DNA of 64,000 bases from Candidatus Cohnella colombiensis (GCA_029203125.1 CP119317.1:1922001-1986000); one strand, 5' to 3'; shown: positions 53,571-63,000, counted from the stretch's first letter. Notes: generated by a model not told the origin, from the sequence alone. Translations and numbers: made by a program.

Positions 53571-53594
53571 CAGTACCCTCCTACATCATTCCCA

Positions 53595-54344
53595 TCAAGT
53601 ACTAAAGCTGGTTAACAGTGATTTCACTACGAGATACCAACCGTCAACAAGCACAAAGAGCAAAATCTTGAATGGAAGTGAAATCATTACGGGCGGAAGC
53701 ATCATCATCCCCATCGCCATCAACGTACTCGCAACAACCATGTCAATGACTAGAAAAGGTACAAAGATCATAAAGCCCATCTGAAATGCTGTCTTTAATT
53801 CACTAATTGCATACGCAGGTACAAGCACCGTTAACGGAATATCCTGATAGGATTCAGGCTTCTCTGTATTCGTGTAGTTCATGAATAAGAGCAAATCTTT
53901 CGTTCGAGTATGCTTGTACATAAATTCTTTCATTGGAACTGCAGCTTTCTCAAGTGCCTCGGTTTGGCTGATCTCGTTTTTAAGATACGGCTGCAATGCA
54001 GTTTCATTCACTTGAGATAAGGTTGGTGCCATAACGAATAGTGTCATGAATAAGGCAAGACCGACTAAAACTTGGTTCGGTGGCATCTGTTGCGTCCCGA
54101 GAGATGTTCTCACGAAACCTAGCACGATCACAATCCGAGTAAAGCTTGTCATCAGAACGAGAATGGCCGGTGCTAAGCTTAGAACGGTAATCAGAAGCAA
54201 TAATGAAAGCCCTGAAGCACCAACTTCTCCATTTTCATTGCCCGTTGAGATGGATATTATCGGACTTTCAGCAAAAGCTGTACTCCCAAATATAAAGACC
54301 GCTGCCTGCATCAGCAAAAATCCGATACCTAGTTTTTTTTTCAT
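53595..54344 (-). CDS. fliP: Flagellar export protein FliP
   Basis: This 249-residue protein has an N-terminal cleavable-type signal (about 1-25) and four further hydrophobic segments. Family motifs are SFTRIVIVLGFVRTSLGTQQMPPNQVL and the late MGMMMLPPVMISLPFKILLF. It is the pore-forming pentamer of the export gate. The start overlaps the fliO stop (ATGA). Confidence 0.97.
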   Translation of the reverse strand: MKKKLGIGFLLMQAAVFIFGSTAFAESPIISISTGNENGEVGASGLSLLLLITVLSLAPAILVLMTSFTRIVIVLGFVRTSLGTQQMPPNQVLVGLALFMTLFVMAPTLSQVNETALQPYLKNEISQTEALEKAAVPMKEFMYKHTRTKDLLLFMNYTNTEKPESYQDIPLTVLVPAYAISELKTAFQMGFMIFVPFLVIDMVVASTLMAMGMMMLPPVMISLPFKILLFVLVDGWYLVVKSLLTSFST

Positions 54345-54877
54345 CGCTGATCATTCCTATCATCGGAGCTGCGATCATCCATCAGCTCTTCTACCTTCTG
54401 CCTTCTTTCAGAAAGCTGGCGAAGGCGATTTTCCAATGTTTGCTCGAAGCTTGATGATGATAGCGTTTGGCTATCTTCCTGTTTATCGACGTTATTACCT
54501 TTACGTTGGCCCCATTTGCGAAGCCATTCTGGTAATGTAGCATTAGTTTCAGCGCTTGCGGTATCAAACTCTGCAAGTAAGACAGCAACTGTATCCGGAT
54601 CTGTGATTGATTCCAGCAAGGTGATATCGTTACCAACGCCAAGAACGTAGATCCGACCGTTCCATTCTACGATTTGCAGCGACTTATTCGTACCTAGTGT
54701 ATGCCCACCTAATGAACGAAGGGAACGATTCATCCACCATCCGCGGTTACGCTTACCTATAAATTTGAGTAGCAGTACGATTAACGTAATGATGATACCG
54801 AGGATGAATAATACCCAGAGCAGATCCCATGTGGAACTTGTTCCGGAAAAGTCATCCGCAACTAAATAACTGCGCAT
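54341..54877 (-). CDS. fliO: Flagellar protein FliO/FliZ
   Basis: This 178-residue protein has one membrane helix (about 17-42), a FliO-type small beta domain (LGTNKSLQIVEWNGRIYVLGVG) and a charged coiled tail. FliO helps assemble the FliP ring. B. subtilis names the equivalent gene fliZ. The position between cheY and fliP is the expected one. Confidence 0.9.
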   Translation of the reverse strand: MRSYLVADDFSGTSSTWDLLWVLFILGIIITLIVLLLKFIGKRNRGWWMNRSLRSLGGHTLGTNKSLQIVEWNGRIYVLGVGNDITLLESITDPDTVAVLLAEFDTASAETNATLPEWLRKWGQRKGNNVDKQEDSQTLSSSSFEQTLENRLRQLSERRQKVEELMDDRSSDDRNDQR

Positions 54878-54898
54878 GAATCTTCAACGCTCCTGACA

Positions 54899-55261
54899 TT
54901 AACCCAGTGTTTTCTTGATAGCTTCAATTACACGATCGGCTTGGAACGGCTTAACGATAAAGTCTTTCGCACCTGCTTGAATCGCGTCGATAACCATCGC
55001 TTGTTGACCCATAGCAGAACACATAATAACTTTAGCGTTCGTATCCAGCTTACGAATTTCTTTAAGTGCAGTAATGCCATCCATCTCAGGCATCGTAATG
55101 TCCATCGTAATCAGATCTGGATGTAACTCTTTGAACTTCTCAATTGCTTGAGCACCATCTTGCGCCTCGCCTACAACCTCGTACCCATTTTTAGATAAAA
55201 TATCACGAATCATCATACGCATGAACGCTGCGTCGTCTACAATCAGAATGCGGTTTGCCAT
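54899..55261 (-). CDS. cheY: Chemotaxis response regulator CheY
   Basis: This 120-residue single receiver domain has the acidic pair (Asp9/Asp10), the phosphorylated Asp54 in MDITMPEMDG, Ser82 and Lys104 in VKPF. CheY-P binds FliM and FliY to switch motor rotation. It sits next to fliY, which removes its phosphate. The ATG has GGGAGGA upstream. Confidence 0.97.
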   Translation of the reverse strand: MANRILIVDDAAFMRMMIRDILSKNGYEVVGEAQDGAQAIEKFKELHPDLITMDITMPEMDGITALKEIRKLDTNAKVIMCSAMGQQAMVIDAIQAGAKDFIVKPFQADRVIEAIKKTLG

Positions 55262-55282
55262 TTCAATTTCCTCCCGATGTGA

Positions 55283-56488
55283 TTATTGGATTTTTTGGAC
55301 TCGATCCCATTGGCTGACGATATCAGTTACACGTACACCGAAGTTTTCATCGATGACGACGACCTCGCCTTTGGCGATCAATTTGTTGTTTACTAGGATG
55401 TCTACAGGCTCACCAGCCAGTTTGTCAAGCTCAATAATCGAGCCTTGGGACAATTCCAATATCTCCTTAATCTGCTTTTGGGTGCGGCCAAGTTCAACCG
55501 TAACCTTAAGGGGAATATCCAATAACAGATTGAGATTATTATCATCAACTTGCGGATAGCCACCACCTTGAAATGATGCGAATTGAACCGGATTAACATT
55601 TACATTTCGGCCCGTCGCACCTAAGGTTTGTGGATAGGATGGCATTGGCGCTCCATATCCCGGCGGAATGGATGCCGACATTGGCGGTGCAACCGGCGCA
55701 GCTTCAACCGGAGGTGGCGCTACCGGTGGTGCAGGCGGTGCTACCGGTGTTTGCGGAGCTTGTTGCTGCACTGCAGGTTGTTCTTCTTCCATACCACCCA
55801 TTAAGGAACGAACGAGTTCTTTAGCGAAAGATACAGTAATAAGTTGCATAATCGTAGAATCGATCAAGTCGCCAATCTTTAAGCGAAATGCAATTTTGAC
55901 ATATACACTTTCATGCGGGAGGTTTTCTACACCAGAATTGTTCTGTACGTCCATGATGTCAATGCCAGGAGGTGAAATGTTTACCATCCGATTGAAGATC
56001 GTTGACATCGATGTTGCGGATGACCCCATCATCTGGTTCATCGCTTCTTGAACGGCGCTAATATGAATTTCATTGAGCTCAACCGAAGTTACATTGCCAT
56101 CTCCGCCAAGCATAAGATCTGCAATCACTTGTGCGTCATGTGATTTAATAACCAATGAGTTAATTCCCTCAAAGCCATCTACATAACGGACATACACTGC
56201 AACATGCGGAATTGGAAACTCTTCTTCGAACTGCTCTCTCGCGATGACCGATACAGTTGGCGTCGTAATATCAACTTTCTTGCCCAGCAACGTCGATAAC
56301 GCAGTAGCTGCACTTCCGAAAGTAATATTTCCGATTTCTCCAAGAGCATCTTGTTCCATCGCCGATAAATAATCATTAATGGAGAGTGCACCAGATGAAG
56401 TGGATTCAGTACCTTCATCACCTGCATCAGATGAACTACGCAATAGCGCATCGATCTCCTCTTGAGATAAATAATCTTTACTCGTCAT
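55283..56488 (-). CDS. fliY: Flagellar switch protein FliY (CheC-like phosphatase plus FliN domain)
   Basis: This 401-residue protein has an N-terminal EEIDALL motif (like the FliM CheY-binding peptide), a CheC-type phosphatase domain (ALGEIGNITFGSA and VQEAMNQMMGSS), a Pro/Ala/Val-rich linker (about 230-300), and a C-terminal FliN/SpoA domain (VTVELGRTQKQIKEILELSQGS). It forms the base of the C-ring and dephosphorylates CheY-P. I use ATG 56488, overlapping the fliM stop by 11 bases; the open frame goes 11 codons further. Confidence 0.95.
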   Translation of the reverse strand: MTSKDYLSQEEIDALLRSSSDAGDEGTESTSSGALSINDYLSAMEQDALGEIGNITFGSAATALSTLLGKKVDITTPTVSVIAREQFEEEFPIPHVAVYVRYVDGFEGINSLVIKSHDAQVIADLMLGGDGNVTSVELNEIHISAVQEAMNQMMGSSATSMSTIFNRMVNISPPGIDIMDVQNNSGVENLPHESVYVKIAFRLKIGDLIDSTIMQLITVSFAKELVRSLMGGMEEEQPAVQQQAPQTPVAPPAPPVAPPPVEAAPVAPPMSASIPPGYGAPMPSYPQTLGATGRNVNVNPVQFASFQGGGYPQVDDNNLNLLLDIPLKVTVELGRTQKQIKEILELSQGSIIELDKLAGEPVDILVNNKLIAKGEVVVIDENFGVRVTDIVSQWDRVQKIQ

Positions 56489-57479
56489 TGGCTTCTTCCA
56501 CTCCTTCACTGACGATTTCATGAATTTGGATCGCCATCTTATCTCGAACTGTGCCCGGGCTTGCTATGAATTTCAGCTTGTCCCCAACTTTAACATCCAA
56601 GTTACCTTCAGATTGCTTATGTAATGCGATAACATCACCTACGTTTAGATTAAGAAACTCATGAACCGAAATATTAGAGCTTCCTAATTCTGCAACGATT
56701 GTTAGCTTCGCTTTACTCACTCTCTGTTCTAGTACTTGCTGCTCTTCAGGTGCTCGTGTACGTTTCTGTGATACAAACCAATGATGTACAGAAAGCCTTG
56801 GCATAATAGGTTCAATGACAATATGTGGAATACAAAGATTAATCATGCCTGTCGTATCGCCAATCTTCGTGCTTAATGAGATCAGTGCGATCGTCTCATT
56901 CGGAGATACGATCTGCATAAACTGCGGATTCGTCTCCAAAGCTTCAAGTCGTGGCTGAATGTCGACAATGGTACGCCATGCTTCTTGCAAGCTTTCAAGC
57001 GCTCGACTAAATATCTTTTCCATGATGATCGTCTCAATTTCAGTTAAACTACCGATTTTAGAAGGAGCAGCTCCTGCACCGCCCAACAATCGATCTAGCA
57101 TAGCATAGGCTACGTTAGGATGTACCTCCAAAACGAGTCGACCTTCTAAAGGCTCCGCTTCAAAGATATTTAACACAGTCATCTTCGGAATTGAGCGGAT
57201 GAATTCGTCGTAGGGCAGCTGTTCGACTTGCACAACGTTGATTTGTACGAACGTCCGCAACTGTGCTGAGAAATACGTTGTTAGAAACCGTGCAAAGTTC
57301 TCATGGATTCTAGTTAAGCTTCGAAGGTGATCTTTAGAAAATCGCATCGCACGTTTAAAGTCATAGGAACGAATTTTCCTTTGTGTTTCTTCCTTTTTCA
57401 GCTCTTCTGCATCCATCTCTCCAGAAGAGAGTGCTGCGAGCAACGCATCGATCTCATTTTGCGACAGAACATCAACCAA
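56478..57479 (-). CDS. fliM: Flagellar switch protein FliM
   Basis: This protein of about 333 residues has the CheY-binding N-terminal peptide (LSQNEIDALLAALSSGEMDAEE), a CheC-like middle domain and a C-terminal SpoA domain. It bridges FliG and FliY in the C-ring. The start is TTG 57479, giving MVDVLSQNEID, with GGGGTGA upstream; GTG 57488 three codons earlier is the alternative. Confidence 0.95.
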   Translation of the reverse strand: MVDVLSQNEIDALLAALSSGEMDAEELKKEETQRKIRSYDFKRAMRFSKDHLRSLTRIHENFARFLTTYFSAQLRTFVQINVVQVEQLPYDEFIRSIPKMTVLNIFEAEPLEGRLVLEVHPNVAYAMLDRLLGGAGAAPSKIGSLTEIETIIMEKIFSRALESLQEAWRTIVDIQPRLEALETNPQFMQIVSPNETIALISLSTKIGDTTGMINLCIPHIVIEPIMPRLSVHHWFVSQKRTRAPEEQQVLEQRVSKAKLTIVAELGSSNISVHEFLNLNVGDVIALHKQSEGNLDVKVGDKLKFIASPGTVRDKMAIQIHEIVSEGVEEANDE

Positions 57480-57518
57480 ACCTCTCACCCCTTTCCGACG
57501 CAGATATTCATTATTTCA

Positions 57519-57998
57519 TCATAATGTCGTCATTATGAAACTCGTAATATCGACATTATTCACTTTGCCTTCAGATAAAACCAAGTTAATCGAGTTGATC
57601 AGATCTGCTTTCAGCTTATCTTTTCCACTCTTGGAACTCATCTCATCAGGTGTGAGATTCCATAGTGCGGAATTAACTATTGATTTTATTTTCAATGTCT
57701 TAATCTTATCAAACTCGTTTTTCGCTTTCACACTATCTAATTGGAATGCGAAACCCATAATTACTACGTATTCCGGATCTGCTAGATTTGTCTTGATATC
57801 AGATAACTCAGATGTAATCTTGACCAGTTCATCCGCAGAGATCGACTCAGCCTGTACATTATCGACACTTTCCTTGGCGATTTGATCAGGGGTTTTACTA
57901 TCATCCCCAATGATCTTTGGCCAAATCATCATGACGACAATGGCAATCAGCGTAATCGCCAACAATAGCGAAACGAGCCATGGCAACATTTTTTTCAT
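57519..57998 (-). CDS. fliL: Flagellar basal-body-associated protein FliL
   Basis: This 159-residue protein has one N-terminal membrane helix (about 7-28), a Ser/Asp linker and the extracytoplasmic FliL domain with DPEYVVIMGFAFQLDS and the late LNSI/INLVLSEGKV-type end. FliL rings surround the stator. The ATG overlaps the swrD/flbD stop (ATGA). Confidence 0.93.
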   Translation of the reverse strand: MKKMLPWLVSLLLAITLIAIVVMMIWPKIIGDDSKTPDQIAKESVDNVQAESISADELVKITSELSDIKTNLADPEYVVIMGFAFQLDSVKAKNEFDKIKTLKIKSIVNSALWNLTPDEMSSKSGKDKLKADLINSINLVLSEGKVNNVDITSFIMTTL

Positions 57999-58228
57999 GA
58001 CGTAGCTCCCTCCGATTCCGTGTTTGCTTTACTAGTAACTGCAGCTAACACGCCGATACTGCGAATGTAATGTCGTATATCACGAATTACATCCGAACAA
58101 TTTTCTTTAACCATGAATTTCTTTCCAGTCGTAAGCGTAATAAGTGTGTCGGGTGTTTCCTCAATCGTTTCGATCAATAATGCGTTAATGTAAAACTTAG
58201 TTCCATTTAACCTCGTAACAACAACCAT
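57995..58228 (-). CDS. swrD: Flagellar protein SwrD/FlbD (YlzI)
   Basis: This 77-residue protein has the FlbD-family core MVVVTRLNGTKFYINALLIETIE and LTTGKKFMVKE. In B. subtilis the orthologue SwrD raises stator power for swarming. ATG 58228 has a GGGGG site. It lies between flgG and fliL, the expected place. Confidence 0.93.
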   Translation of the reverse strand: MVVVTRLNGTKFYINALLIETIEETPDTLITLTTGKKFMVKENCSDVIRDIRHYIRSIGVLAAVTSKANTESEGATS

Positions 58229-58245
58229 CGATCAATTCCCCCATA

Positions 58246-58277
58246 CTACTTGGAGAGAGTTAACTCTCCCCAAGTAG
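58246..58277. repeat. 32-bp near-perfect palindrome between flgG and swrD
   Basis: The 16-base arms CTACTTGGAGAGAGTT (58246-58261) and AACTCTCCCCAAGTAG (58262-58277) pair with one mismatch around a GTTAAC centre with almost no loop. No T run follows on either strand, so it is not a standard terminator. It may be an mRNA processing or stability hairpin. Confidence 0.85.
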
Positions 58278-58285
58278 GACATCAA

Positions 58286-59107
58286 TTATCGTTTCAGGTT
58301 CACGATTTCTTGCAAAATCTCATCAGAGGTTGTAATAATTCTTGAGTTCGCTTGGAAACCACGCTGTGCAACGATCATTTCAGTAAACTCGTTCGTCAGA
58401 TCGACGTTTGACATTTCCAATTGTCCGGAAATAATCGATCCTGTTCCGAGTTCCAAATCTGCTGCGCTGCTTACTACAAGTTCACTTTCAGGATTCGCAT
58501 TTGGAGTCATGCGGTACAAGTTGCCACCGACTTTTTCCAAACCTGAGGGATTAACAACCTTCGCAACACCGACTTTAAAATCCGTAGCTGTTGCAATACC
58601 GTTTTGGTCGATCGCAATGATTGTTCCATCTTGTGCAATAGAAAATGCTGTAACTGTCTCATCCAAAGTGATGATCCCTGCATCATCCGCTGCCATTACG
58701 AACATACCATCTGCGTTCACAAGCTGACGATTCGCATCGAGTGTGAAATTACCCGCACGAGTCAAATATTGTGGTCCGCCATCCGTTGGACTGACGACGA
58801 AAAATCCGTCACCATCAATCCGTAAATCTGTAACGACGTTCGTCGTCATTGCACTACCGCCAGTGTGAATCGTGTCTATGGACGCAACAGATACACCCAG
58901 ACCAACTTGCTTCGCATTTACACCACCAGATGTACCTTCTTGAGGTGCTGTAACCCCAGACATCGTTTGGCTCAAAATATCTTGGAACATAACGCGACCA
59001 GCTTTAAAACCTACAGTGTTTACATTCGCAATATTGTTACCAATGACATCAAGCTTTGTTTGGAATCCGCGCATACCGGAAACCCCAGAGTACATTGAAC
59101 GCAGCAT
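58286..59107 (-). CDS. flgG: Flagellar hook-basal body protein FlgG (FlgE in Bacillus naming)
   Basis: This 273-residue rod/hook family protein has the N-terminal MLRSMYSGVSGMRGFQTKLD and NNIANVNTVGFK, and the C-terminal LEMSNVDLTNEFTEMIVAQRGFQANSRII. The length and these ends match B. subtilis FlgE/FlgG in the same place, which serves as hook protein there. Which role it has here cannot be told from sequence alone. ATG 59107 has GGGAGG upstream. Confidence 0.93.
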   Translation of the reverse strand: MLRSMYSGVSGMRGFQTKLDVIGNNIANVNTVGFKAGRVMFQDILSQTMSGVTAPQEGTSGGVNAKQVGLGVSVASIDTIHTGGSAMTTNVVTDLRIDGDGFFVVSPTDGGPQYLTRAGNFTLDANRQLVNADGMFVMAADDAGIITLDETVTAFSIAQDGTIIAIDQNGIATATDFKVGVAKVVNPSGLEKVGGNLYRMTPNANPESELVVSSAADLELGTGSIISGQLEMSNVDLTNEFTEMIVAQRGFQANSRIITTSDEILQEIVNLKR

Positions 59108-59215
59108 TTATTGCCTACCTCCCAGTGATTTAGGAATAAGGTCGCTTCAATCGATCGGCGACTATGGGCCCCCTAAAGTAGGACCAGCCCAATTACATTT
59201 CATTGCGTATTACTA

Positions 59216-59605
59216 CTAGCTAACGACAACTGCGCTATCGATTTGAGTGAAGATATGTTCTTTCATCGATTGACCGTCCATAGCAGTTACGACAATTCTG
59301 TTCGGAACGTTGACGATCATAGCAATGTCTCGGAATAACACTAACGAGTCTTTCGCACCTTTAGCTCCTGCTTGATCAATCGCACTTGAAATCCGTTGTA
59401 ATTGATCGGCTTGCAGCTCGATTCCTCTTTGCTGTAAGCGTTGCTGGGCATGAATACTGAACTTGAGCTCCTGTTGCTGTTCAAGTATCTTCTGGAAAGT
59501 TGCTGAACCTTGTGTGTCAGCACGATTCGTGCTGCTACTGCGGGTTCCTTGCAAGGGTACTGTTCTTCCAGTTGATAGTTGACCTACTAAAAACGTGTTG
59601 CTCAT
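59216..59605 (-). CDS. TIGR02530-type flagellar operon protein
   Basis: This 129-residue protein has a low-complexity N terminus and a conserved C-terminal part with FSIHAQQRLQQRGIEL and NVPNRIVVTAMDG. These match the small TIGR02530 family found next to flgD in many Firmicutes. Function unknown. It follows flgD directly with no gap, and a 108-base gap with no clear feature separates it from flgG. Confidence 0.8.
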   Translation of the reverse strand: MSNTFLVGQLSTGRTVPLQGTRSSSTNRADTQGSATFQKILEQQQELKFSIHAQQRLQQRGIELQADQLQRISSAIDQAGAKGAKDSLVLFRDIAMIVNVPNRIVVTAMDGQSMKEHIFTQIDSAVVVS

Positions 59606-60082
59606 TTACTCCACCTCCGGTTCACTAGCAGTTGCAGAACCGTCCGTTGTTGAAGGGCTTGAAATTGATTTAATTTCGTCAATTGGAACTTCAGCATTGC
59701 CCACTTGAACATATTGAACATTGTTTTTCCAAAGGACTGAATCTACAACCCCAACATACGTCTGAGTTACACCATAGTAATCTGTATCCTGCCATGTAAC
59801 CTCTTTACCGATTAACGCTGCGACCATCCCTGCTGACTGTCTTAAAGCAGACATTTGGCTAGACATGTTCACCATCTGCTCAAGTGAGGAGAATTGAGCC
59901 ATTTGTCCGATAAATTCGGTATCTTGCATCGGTTGCATCGGATCCTGATTACGAAGCTGTGTAATTAAGATTTGCAGAAACTGATCTTTCCCCAGCTCTT
60001 TGACCGGTTCTCTTGCTGCAGCCTGTACGTTCTTTGTCGAATAGTTCGGCCAAATATTCGATGTACTAATATTGCTCGCCAT
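59606..60082 (-). CDS. flgD: Flagellar hook-cap protein FlgD, short form
   Basis: This 158-residue protein has the conserved FlgD N-terminal part (LGKDQFLQILITQLRNQDPMQPMQDTEFIGQMAQFSSLEQM) in the first 75 residues and a short C-terminal beta segment instead of the full Tudor/Ig region of Gram-negative FlgD. It caps the growing hook. ATG 60082 has AGGAGGTG; three further in-frame codons lie upstream. Confidence 0.94.
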   Translation of the reverse strand: MASNISTSNIWPNYSTKNVQAAAREPVKELGKDQFLQILITQLRNQDPMQPMQDTEFIGQMAQFSSLEQMVNMSSQMSALRQSAGMVAALIGKEVTWQDTDYYGVTQTYVGVVDSVLWKNNVQYVQVGNAEVPIDEIKSISSPSTTDGSATASEPEVE

Positions 60083-60106
60083 TGGATTCACCTCCTATTG
60101 CTTACA

Positions 60107-61558
60107 TTAAGCAGTGACGTTAAGCGAGCTTCCATAACCAATATCGCGCAAGTAGGTTGAACGATCTAACTCAGATTCGAATTCATCTAACCCTTCATAC
60201 ATTCCATCTTGATTGTGTCCACTCGTTTCGTTACGATTGCCACCGAAGCTTTGTTGACGTTGATCTTGATGCAAGAACGAAGTGTTCGTTGATGCGGTTT
60301 GTTGCACCACCTCAAGACGTTCTACTTGAAGACCTTGGCTTTGTAAGGAAGTTCTTAGTTGCGCCATCTGATTATCAAGAAGTTCTTTTGCCATTGGATT
60401 GTTCGTCATAAACTGTGCAGTCATTTGCCCATTCTGCATCACAATCCGAACCTCAACTTGACCAAGATGCTCTGGTGTTAGCAACAGCTTCGCTTCAGAA
60501 ATCCCATTACCTTGCGTTAGCAAAAATTGCTTCACTATTTGCTTGTCCATCTGCTCGGCAAATTGTTGAACGGGTACTTGCGCAGGTTGCGAAGGCTTTG
60601 CTACCTGATGCGCTGCTAATGTTTGGTCATTGTTCATCAATGTCCAAGCTGGCTTAGCGTCTGCTCCAGCAGATTGATCCGCTGAACTTGAAGTTACTGC
60701 AGTGACCGTTGTTGCAGTCTTTTCGGACGCATCAGCTTCTGAAGAATCGACTACATTCATCTGCCAAGCGACATCACGAAATAGTGGCGCTGCACGCTTC
60801 ACTTCAGTCGTTACAGCTACAACGTTTTGTGCATCCGTTGAAACCGGCTGCTGAATCAATGCTTTGACATTCGCCTGAGCTGTGCGTACTGCATCATGAT
60901 CTTTCACATTTGTCGCTGTCTTGCTTGCTTCAGCATTCACCTTCGTTAACTGATCTGCTAGAACATCCAAAATCGCTTTCATCTCACCGTTTTGCACGGC
61001 AGACATTGGAATGGATGACCCTTGATTCTCGACTGCAACGATCAGCTGTTGCAACAATTGAATCGCATGGGTTGCAAGTTGTTGCATACCTTGCGCACTG
61101 GATTGCTGCTCCTCAGCTGTGATCACTGATGTCTGCGATGTGTCAAAAGAACTTTGCAAAGCTGTACGCTCTGTCGTTGCTGACGGGTCAAGCTGACCTA
61201 ACAAGTTCTGTAGTGCAGCCATCAATGCAGACAACGCTTCTTCAGCTTCCTTCGTAGCAACGTCTTGCTGTTGGAATTGCTGTACTTGATCCAGCAGCTT
61301 ACCAAGCAATGCAAGAACGTCAGTCGCTTGTGCTTCATCTGGTTGTTGAATGAATTGCGCTAGCAAACTTGTTGTACTAAGTGCAGCAGGAACAGAAGCA
61401 GTTGTCGTACCTGTTTCGCTCCCCCCATTGATCGCCTGAACTAAAGCGCCCATGAAGCTCTTTCCATTCGTGCTTGCTCCACCTGTTGAATTCGCTGAGA
61501 CAGCTAAACCATTTGGTGTTGCAGTTGATGTTGGTGTGGCTGATACCATCATGTCCAT
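60107..61558 (-). CDS. fliK: Flagellar hook-length control protein FliK
   Basis: This 483-residue protein has a long Ala/Gln/Thr-rich N-terminal part and a C-terminal Flg_hook domain (about 345-425) with LTPEHLGQVEVRIVMQNGQMTAQF and a following glutamine-rich tail. It measures hook length and triggers the FlhB switch. ATG 61558 has GAGGTGAG. The low-complexity region is typical of the family. Confidence 0.92.
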   Translation of the reverse strand: MDMMVSATPTSTATPNGLAVSANSTGGASTNGKSFMGALVQAINGGSETGTTTASVPAALSTTSLLAQFIQQPDEAQATDVLALLGKLLDQVQQFQQQDVATKEAEEALSALMAALQNLLGQLDPSATTERTALQSSFDTSQTSVITAEEQQSSAQGMQQLATHAIQLLQQLIVAVENQGSSIPMSAVQNGEMKAILDVLADQLTKVNAEASKTATNVKDHDAVRTAQANVKALIQQPVSTDAQNVVAVTTEVKRAAPLFRDVAWQMNVVDSSEADASEKTATTVTAVTSSSADQSAGADAKPAWTLMNNDQTLAAHQVAKPSQPAQVPVQQFAEQMDKQIVKQFLLTQGNGISEAKLLLTPEHLGQVEVRIVMQNGQMTAQFMTNNPMAKELLDNQMAQLRTSLQSQGLQVERLEVVQQTASTNTSFLHQDQRQQSFGGNRNETSGHNQDGMYEGLDEFESELDRSTYLRDIGYGSSLNVTA

Positions 61559-61598
61559 GTTTTCTCACCTCCTCTCAATAACGATTAATTGGGTTGCC

Positions 61599-62507
61599 TT
61601 AAGGAGTAATCGGAATCAATTTGCTCACTAGCATTGCGGTCGTCTTTTTGTCCTCATCTGCCATTGCTGTAAGAATACTTGAACGCGAAGCGTTATCTAG
61701 TACTCCTAAGATATGTAACACACGACTTTGACTCGTCGTCGCTAGCTGCAACAATAATGATGCGGCTTTCACGGGAGTCATAGCTGAAAACGTACGATTA
61801 ATTTCTGTTGTATCCAGTTGATCTGACCCTTGACCACTACTCAATTCAAGCTCAGCTATCCGCGCTTGTAATGCTGCAATTTCTCGATTGTCAACGGTGT
61901 CAGAATCTTTCAACTTTATCGTGACATCTGCTGCACGTTTAGGTGTCATCTTCTCGAGCACTTTACCGCGAACAGTGTCCGTCATCTCGCCTAAAATTAG
62001 CGCCGCTTCTTCCAATGTCATATTTTCAAATATAGGAGCGGCTTTACTTGGAGTCATCTTAGCGTACATATTCGCAAGCGTGACGATTCGTTCTTTGTAG
62101 GCTTCAGTTGAAATCGCTTCAGCGTTCGTGTCCTTTGTCAACAAATCAAGCTGAGCCTGAAGCTCTTCTATCTTCTTCTGATTTGAGACGGCTTCCTCTG
62201 TCGCCTTGGTTAAAGCCGCTTCTTGATTGTTAATAGTGACCTTAAGCTCGTCTACCTTTTCCTTAGCATTGTTCACCGTCAGTTCATCGTCTGTGCGCAC
62301 AACCTCAGTTGATTCAATAGATGGATTAGGCAATATCGATTTAACTACTGGAATCTTGTTTCCGAACTCTAATGCTGAATTGCGCCAATCCGGGTTGAAC
62401 ATAAAGAGCAGCACAGCAACGAGTATCGCGGTAAACAAGATTGGGGTTACAAAAAAGAGAAACCGTTCGAATCCGCTACTGCTTTTCTCCACATCTGCGT
62501 TCGCCAT
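61599..62507 (-). CDS. ylxF: YlxF/MotE-like flagellar chaperone-type protein
   Basis: This 302-residue protein has one N-terminal membrane helix (about 18-40), a long coiled coil (about 75-130) and two MgtE-N/MotE-like helical units (KMTPSKAAPIFENMTLEEAALILGEM and the later AMTPVKAASLLLQL). It sits between fliJ and fliK, the place of ylxF in B. subtilis. MotE in other bacteria helps MotC; the Firmicute role is unclear. I use ATG 62507 behind GGGGAG; a GTG four codons earlier is possible. Confidence 0.85.
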   Translation of the reverse strand: MANADVEKSSSGFERFLFFVTPILFTAILVAVLLFMFNPDWRNSALEFGNKIPVVKSILPNPSIESTEVVRTDDELTVNNAKEKVDELKVTINNQEAALTKATEEAVSNQKKIEELQAQLDLLTKDTNAEAISTEAYKERIVTLANMYAKMTPSKAAPIFENMTLEEAALILGEMTDTVRGKVLEKMTPKRAADVTIKLKDSDTVDNREIAALQARIAELELSSGQGSDQLDTTEINRTFSAMTPVKAASLLLQLATTSQSRVLHILGVLDNASRSSILTAMADEDKKTTAMLVSKLIPITP

Positions 62508-62550
62508 GTCTCTCCCCACCCTTTCCTGCGTATGATTTCATCTTTTCTAC

Positions 62551-63000
62551 TTAACCGCGTGATACGGCAGCAGAGCGAACGATCGCAATTTCATCCAATT
62601 CACTTTGTTCTTTATTGAGCCATTCTGTTCGAAAACGCTCATAGGCACGATCCTTAGCGTTCAACCACACTTTCTCATCAACCATTTTATCTTTGAGCTG
62701 ACTTTGTCTGCGTGTTACTTGCTCGCTTGCGATCCTTACCCCTTCATGCTGTTCCCTAATCCGTTGATCGATAATTTCGAAATAGAGATGAAGCTCTGTC
62801 AGTCGATTAAGTGCTGTCGGGCGTTGTGTCGTCTCCTCCAACTGCCTCACAAGTGCTCTACGCTCTTGCTGCAAAGTCTCCATCCGCTCTTCTTCCTTGC
62901 GGAGAACGCTGAGTGAAGCGGCAAATTCCCATTCTGCCATTGATTTCTCGCTACCTTTAAGATCTACGACTTTCTGTAAAGGGTAATGGAATCTTGCCAC
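62551..63000 (-). CDS. fliJ: Flagellar export protein FliJ
   Basis: This 149-residue protein is almost entirely helical coiled coil, rich in Glu, Arg and Gln, with FHYPLQKVVDLKGSEKSMAE at the start. FliJ is the central stalk of the FliI ATPase ring and links it to FlhA. It follows fliI by 49 bases. Confidence 0.92.
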   Translation of the reverse strand: MARFHYPLQKVVDLKGSEKSMAEWEFAASLSVLRKEEERMETLQQERRALVRQLEETTQRPTALNRLTELHLYFEIIDQRIREQHEGVRIASEQVTRRQSQLKDKMVDEKVWLNAKDRAYERFRTEWLNKEQSELDEIAIVRSAAVSRG

